Assembly: GCA_002914845.1 (NCBI GenBank)
Contig: JXTC01000645.1
Span: forward strand, 35,329 to 99,328
DNA length: 64,000 bases
Origin: Trema orientale
Taxonomy: Eukaryota > Streptophyta > Magnoliopsida > Rosales > Cannabaceae
Direction: 5' to 3'
Numbering within the stretch: the stretch's first letter is position 1; each line of letters starts with the position of its first letter. The notes under the pieces were generated by a model. That model was not told the origin of the DNA, ran no database searches, and saw only the letters and a list, made by a program, of their open reading frames with translations. Of this stretch, positions 58,200 through 64,000 are shown in pieces. A program made the translations under genes and the position numbers.

Positions 58200-58597
58200 C
58201 TTATTTTATTTCTTGGCAACTTCATTAACCGCCATCAGAATTTCAACATAAAAGCATCATGTCTAGATCGAGGCTTTCAGAATAAGAAGCGTACTTCTTC
58301 AATGCGAGCACTATCTCAAATTTATGGTTGAGAAAAGTTTCTTCTTTAAAAGACTTTACAGCCTCTTCATCGCTCTACTAGTTAATCCATTTATATATGA
58401 GAGAGATTCAACAATGATATGGTCGCACTATTTGATCGCTGCTTTACACCAACCAAGTCAATCATCGACATCAACAAAGAAGAACTGAGAGAACTTGTAA
58501 CAAGTTCAATTGAAGACTTGAGCGAGGACTATTGATCATAATGGCATACGGTCAACTATTTTATCGAAGAAAGCTTTCAACACGTCAAGGACGCATT

Positions 58598-59090
58598 AAA
58601 AGCTGGGGGGCTATTGTTGTGTGGTTTTTTGAACACCACAAATAGTTGACCTGCCTAATTCATAAAAAGGGGAACTAACTAATTGAAAAAGAGATAATTA
58701 CCCATTATTGTGTAGTCACCCAATCTCACTATTATATTGTATTTTATTATGTAGTTTCCTATTTACAAAATTGAGAAACCTGAAGCCACCCTCACCTATA
58801 TAAAGGGGGCTCAGTCTCATAATTTTTCATCTCACAGTCTTCTGACAATCTCTTCACAAAAAATTCTTTGATATAATTCTCTCTCTGCTCTCACCTTGAG
58901 ACTTAGAAAAATCCTTGTAATTCTCCAGAAAAATAGTGAAGAACAGTGGACGTAGGCTCATCTTTTTTGGGGCTGAACCACTATAAAATTCGTGTCTCCT
59001 TATTTACTTTGCTTTATTAATCTTTTTTCACACACAAGCCACATCTTGCAATTTCCTATATTCATTGTTGACAAAACCTCCGTCAATATT
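58598..59090 (+). mobile_element. Polypurine tract and 3' LTR of the gypsy-type element
   Basis: AAAAGCTGGGGGG at 58598-58610 is a polypurine tract, followed by an LTR start TGTTGTGTGG at 58615. Inside, CTATATAAAGGGGGC (58797-58811) is the LTR promoter TATA region. CTCTCTGCTCTCACCTTGAG lies downstream. The right border is uncertain, probably near 59090; no second LTR is in the window. Confidence 0.7.
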
Positions 59091-59950
59091 ACCTGAAATA
59101 AAAATTCCATTTTTTACACAAATCAAACAAATAAAAGGTGTTCACACACGAAAAGAATCAGCTAAAAATAAATAAGGAAATGACAACTCAAGATATAAAA
59201 ATTTTCACTTTCATGCAATAAGGTAGTTTCCATAAAAATAAAAGATGTCAAAATAATCAAATAGAATTAGCGTAATAAATAAAATCTGATTGACTAAAAT
59301 CAAGATTGATTATTTCTAGAAATACTAAACAATTAATATTAGTAATCACCAAATAATCAATCTTCATTAAAACAAGCCTAAATAAGAAAGAAATATATTA
59401 ATATAATTTTCCTACAAGGCAAATATTAATCATTGATATTTCTGATTAAAACACAACTAATTGAACAGATATTCAATCATATGACAACTGTAAAATTCGG
59501 ACAAATGCGTTCAAAAATGTCAGGTCAAATATTGCAGTGATGTTGCAACATCAACCCAGAATCACTGTCAGTCAACACATATAATGATGTCGCGATATCT
59601 CAAATGACAAGAGACTTTGCCCTTTCAATCTAGTATATATTATGATTGCTAGAATTGTCTATATTTTTTCTTTCAAATATATTCAGTATCAATCATTTAA
59701 CTATATGTACTCTAATTATAATATTTAGAGCCTAGAATTAATTCAGAAGTAAGTAGTAAATAGAGAAGGAAATTAGGTCTGTTAATTAATAGCAGCACCT
59801 ATGATTAATTATTTGCTGAACCTACGTCATTCTTTTCATTTTGTTAGTAGGTAACTTTAGCTGCACGCCTGCACCTTATTTTTTCTGCATTTGCAAGTTG
59901 TCACGTAGCAGTACCGTATATGGCGTTACTCAAATATTCTGATTTTCGTT
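59091..59950. other. Intergenic, nothing recognised
   Basis: AT-rich sequence without coding frames or clear repeats. Confidence 0.45.
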
Positions 59951-60188
59951 AAGCCAATGCTTACATATATTTTTGCTTATTTATAAATATTATTTTGCTC
60001 AATTAAAATTCACATTTTTTAATAGTAAAAATTGGAGAGAGAAAAACACTAAATAATGAGTATTTATTTTTATTATTATTTCTCTCAACTACTAAAATTA
60101 TGGTAGCCGTTAAATTATGATCTGATAGCTAAAAAAAGAAAAATCTATAAATAGATAAACAAAAAAAATTACATACTCGATTAGGAAC
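59951..60188 (+). mobile_element. MITE, family B (copy 5)
   Basis: Contains CTCAATTAAAATTCAC, CTAAAATTATGGTAGCCGTT and the right end TTACATACTCGATTAGGAAC followed by a TA run, in the same order and orientation as 16915-17181. Confidence 0.6.
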
Positions 60189-61930
60189 TATATATATGTG
60201 TGTAATATACCAACTGATTTAGAAATCAATTATTAATGGCATAGTTTAATTAGCAGAAAAACGGTTGATAACTATAAATCTCCTCATTTGAACCAATTAA
60301 AAGTGACTCTTACGAATCGTTTGACATAACATGATTAAGTGTGGATAAATCAATACGTAGGTCCCTTTGTTTTCACTCAATATCGCGATTCGTGAAGAAG
60401 TTAGATTTAATTAAATATGTTTCTGGGAGGAAAAAAAAAAAAAAAAAGAGGGACCACGGTTTTTAGTAATGACAATTGGAAATGGAGAGCTGAAAACCCC
60501 CTATATGACCATGTGATGCATATGAATGCGTATTCATAAGTAGTCGTTGAAACTTTCAACCTAAAACCAACGTCCAATAGTAATAGTACTATTCAACTTT
60601 CAGACTTGACAACTGGTTTGGATCGTTTTGTCCTTTAATGGTTTTCATTTATAATTTATTCATAAAAGGAACTCACCAGTCACCAGCCATGCTTAGTGCT
60701 TATCGGGTACATATATATAGTTATTAGTTACTCTTTCATTTTCCGCTTTAATAATGCAAGAAAACGCTAGTTATAGTAGAAATTAAACTTGTGGACTTTA
60801 GTGATAAGAAAAGCCTCTTGGATTGATGCGTTTGAGACTTTATTGCAACACTTAATTAATTACTGAATAAATTTCCTGAAAGTATATTATTATCTCTATC
60901 TCAATTCTCAAGCTGATTTTATTATCCTCATAAAACAATTAAAAAATTAAAACACAACCAAAACAACAACCTTTGTGCACAAAGATGGATATATAGACAT
61001 GCAAATCCAATAATTAATTATCCCATTCTTTTAAACTATCCTAAGCCAGGAGGAAGACTACTATATATTGGTGTGGACGCCCCAGTTCGACACCCCAGAA
61101 AGGAAAAGGAAACACACGGGGTGGTGGCTGTGGGGTTGAAATAAAATCCATGGGTTGTTTGAGAGTTTTTGACCAAATAGTTGAGATTCTTTAAGAGTGA
61201 TTCTATAGTCTGTGGTCTGTGCTGGGCTTAATTTATTAAAGACGACTAACAATTAATTGGTTGAGATTGTCAGCTATTCAAGCTAACGAAAGTAGTAAAT
61301 AATATTCTCTATCAAAAAAAAAAGAAAAAAGAAAGTAGTAAATAATAATATTGTAAGTGCAGGTCAGCCTCCAATATATTCATTCACACGAGTTGTAAGG
61401 GTAAAATTTTGCACAAAATAGATGTAATTAGGCACAACGATGGAAAAAAAATTACACATATGGAGGTTCATATATAAGTGTAGTATTATAGCATAATGAT
61501 ACAACACTAGTTTATACGTAGCAATGTAACATAATAATAGAACACTAGTCATCAATTCGTATCTAGATATGATACTTTCGTACAAAATTATGCATACGTT
61601 ATTGTGTGTAGCTAACTTTTTTGTGAAGATTTCTACAAAAATATGACTCATCTTAGCGCCACATGATGAAATGTACTGATAATTGAGGTCTGTTCTCTTG
61701 AGGTACTTCTAGGAATAAAAAGAGAAATATATCAGGCCTCTTGTACTTGAAAAATTACACCAGTGGTATTTCGCCTTGAAAGTGAAGATTGATGACCCTT
61801 TAAAGTCCAATCGAAGTAGTTATGGGGATCATATGTAACCACTCTACACTATGTAATAAATATAACGTCTGGAGTTGCAAGCTTTATACGGTTCTGCTAG
61901 CATGGCATGAAATGTACCAAAGCTTAAAGA
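60189..61930. other. Intergenic, nothing recognised
   Basis: Poly-A tract at 60430-60447. The 63-residue frame at 61061-61252 (minus) shows no domain. No gene called. Confidence 0.45.
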
Positions 61931-62090
61931 GCAATGATATAAGGCAGCAGTTGGGCTTAGCACTATAATGACGTGTCAGTCTATTATTATGTGGTTCGAA
62001 TTAATAAACTGGATCTCACCTGTACCATATCTAGAGTCTAATTATAATTAGTTAGTCGTATATTGACACATCATACAGTGTTGGGCTCTT
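61931..62090 (-). mobile_element. MITE, family A (copy 3)
   Basis: Reversed relative to the other two copies. Shared landmarks: CTAATTATAATTAG, GATCCAGTTTATTAATTCG (reverse strand) and GACACGTCATTATAGTGCT (reverse strand). Termini are eroded. Confidence 0.55.
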
Positions 62091-62900
62091 AAAACTTTAA
62101 ATTAAACGAGTACATCTCGCCCGAAACTTTAATTTCTTAGAACAGTATACTTGTTTAGACTTTCAAAAAATAAAGAAATTAGAGTGACTACTTTTTTTTA
62201 CGCTTTATTTTAGTAAATGTCTCGTTTCTTCTTTTTATACCTAAACATGCAGATTATATCTTTTTTTTTTTAGGCTTCATGTATCTAATGATATATTAAC
62301 TTTAGTTTATATATTGAGTTTATTAGTTATCATAATGGTAAAATCATATTTTATATTTAGTACGTCTACTAATAGTCATTTGTACTATAATATTTGAAAA
62401 ATGAACGTGTACTTGTATTACGGTATTTGAAAAATGAACATCTACTTTGAAGAGACCCGAAATTCGGCCATGTTGCTAAGATCTATTGTTATCAGCCTTA
62501 GGAGGGAGATTAGTTACATTAGGCAGCCTACTAATTAATACGTTGCAAGAAAATAGTCTTCCTGTGCCATGTTTTGTGTGTTTCATGTCTGCTTAAAAAG
62601 AAAAAATAAATAAAAAAAGGGGCTGTAAGATATGTTTAATTTTTATTTAATTTTTTTTATCAGATATTTATGGTGGAAAGCATAAAATGCCATAAATGAG
62701 AAATAAATAAAGAGAGTTATAAAAAGTAGGGGACAAGGGTAACAGGGTTCCACCTGTTACAACTAACTCATTTACCACTGTATGAATATGAATGTGATGC
62801 TCCTCTTTTCGACAAGTTATAAGTTATAAGTAACGTCATAATATATTTTCCAAGTTACCGAACACCCCTTTACCCTCCGTAGCTCCTGCTTCATTGCATG

Positions 62901-62931
<31 letters not shown>

Positions 62932-64000
62932 CAATTCCTAGCTCCATTACTGCTGTGAGTTCCAACCTCTGTAATTATCTGCATCTTTAGTATAAACCAA
63001 TATTTACGTAATTTTAGTGTATAATTAATATGTAAATATTTATTAAGTTTGTATCCAAATGTGCTCGATTCATGGCTGCAGTAAACCTTATTTGTGTTAA
63101 ATAGTTTGTGTTTGTTTTTTGAATAAAGGGTTTTGTGGAAAAATGCCAAATGGGGGTTTTACTTTTTGGGGCACCTTTTTCTCTTTCATGGCGTTATTTT
63201 CATGTGTTACACTAGCTTTTGCGTGTTATCTACTACCTCACTCACTCTGATTCCCTTCCCTCTTTTTTTTCCCCCTGTTTTAAGTTAGCCAGCCATCGAC
63301 ACTGGGATTTTTTTGGCTTATCCAGTCTGTAATTAACTTAATTTCTTTTATGAAAAACAATATATATGTATATATATATATAACAGAATGTTACGAGGCC
63401 TTGCTCAAAGTCTGCTATCTTGGCGTATGTAAGTTATAATTAAAAATATATATTTTAATTGGGATCCTCTACTTTTTTGGATCAATGTGTGTTGTTCACG
63501 ATCTTTGGCTTCCTCATACACTGGTCTCCTCACATACTCACCAACCAAACTCCACGGTACTTCGTGACCCCTTAAAATAATTTAGTTATTTATTATTTCT
63601 GGCCTCTGTTTTTCATGCCTGTAAATTTTGGACTCTCTAGTCTCAACATGGTATGCTATATAATCAAATATATATAATATATTTGAAAAATATATATGGC
63701 TGCCGTTAACATATTATATATGTATCTTACATTCCTTCCTTTTTCTGGATAAATTAAGAGGCTTTGATGTTTAATTTCTTGCTCTAGTAAGATTATCTGA
63801 TTAAGTATGCGAATTTGATTCGGAAAGATTTTGTCCTCTGGTATTAAATATGTTACACAAGTTGAGCTTTAATTTTCTCTGAGTGGTAACTATTTTAAGG
63901 TGGTCAGTAGTGGGTGGTGGACTAGTGGGTCATTCATGACTTTTGAGTTTTCTTTGCTTTTGACCGCTTATTTGAAGGACTTAAATTGCTTCATGAATTT
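62091..64000. other. Intergenic, nothing recognised
   Basis: Contains an ATC triplet repeat at 62898-62930, which creates an Asp run in a minus-strand frame, and TA runs near 63360-63380 and 63665-63715. No gene, RNA or transposon end recognised up to the window edge. Confidence 0.45.

Noticed and set aside
62817..63149. 110-codon minus-strand ORF with an Asp run
   Set aside because: It starts inside AT-rich DNA; the Asp run comes from an ATC microsatellite.
1..64000. CRISPR arrays, operons and bacterial-type signals
   Set aside because: The window is plant nuclear DNA; the tandem repeats found are minisatellites or transposon parts.

Overview
The window is nuclear DNA of a dicot plant. The intergenic sequence is AT-rich, the genes have many introns with GT-AG borders, all recognisable proteins are plant families, and miniature transposons are frequent. 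The species cannot be fixed from the sequence; a rosid would fit. There is one ambiguous base, at 18378.

Layout from left to right: a GTCGTTTT-rich transposon remnant (1-583); a pectin methylesterase gene (+, 2017-4395) followed by a second GTCGTTT-rich tract; a C19-gibberellin 2-oxidase gene (-, 8575-11708); about 12 kb with no recognisable protein gene, carrying several MITEs. Inside this gene-poor stretch, on the minus strand at 23633-23903, lies a TAS3 trans-acting siRNA locus: a 5' miR390 site with central mismatches, a perfect tasiARF, and a 3' miR390 site. The tasiARF falls exactly in register D7 counted from the predicted cleavage point. A Tourist-like MITE separates it from the 16-exon SWC4/DMAP1 gene (+, 25263-28885).

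From about 29.6 to 41 kb there is a tandem segmental duplication. The right copy holds an intact five-exon patatin-like lipase (-, 36764-38935) and, divergent from it, an INSIG-domain membrane protein gene (+, 40921-42111). The left copy holds a ruined patatin gene (29620-32299), the same upstream flank, and only the first two dozen codons of the INSIG gene (33720-33791). Between the copies are CACTA elements, one of them inserted into a MITE.

To the right come a chloroplast-type NFU iron-sulfur scaffold gene (-, 42506-44327), which shares an 880-bp divergent intergenic region with a nine-exon Agenet/DUF724 gene (+, 45211-51780). After that there are no host genes: a Mutator-type MITE and a hAT-type MITE, both with visible target-site duplications; a decayed Tat-like Ty3/gypsy retrotransposon with reverse transcriptase/RNase H relics, tandem repeats, a reverse-strand ORF and a 3' LTR (55741 to about 59090); and about 5 kb of AT-rich DNA.

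The genes do not form a pathway. Two touch hormone control: GA 2-oxidase inactivates gibberellins, and TAS3 restrains auxin response factors. SWC4 and the Agenet/DUF724 protein are chromatin or nuclear proteins. The clearest hidden feature is the TAS3 locus, which has no useful open reading frame and would be missed by protein-based annotation.
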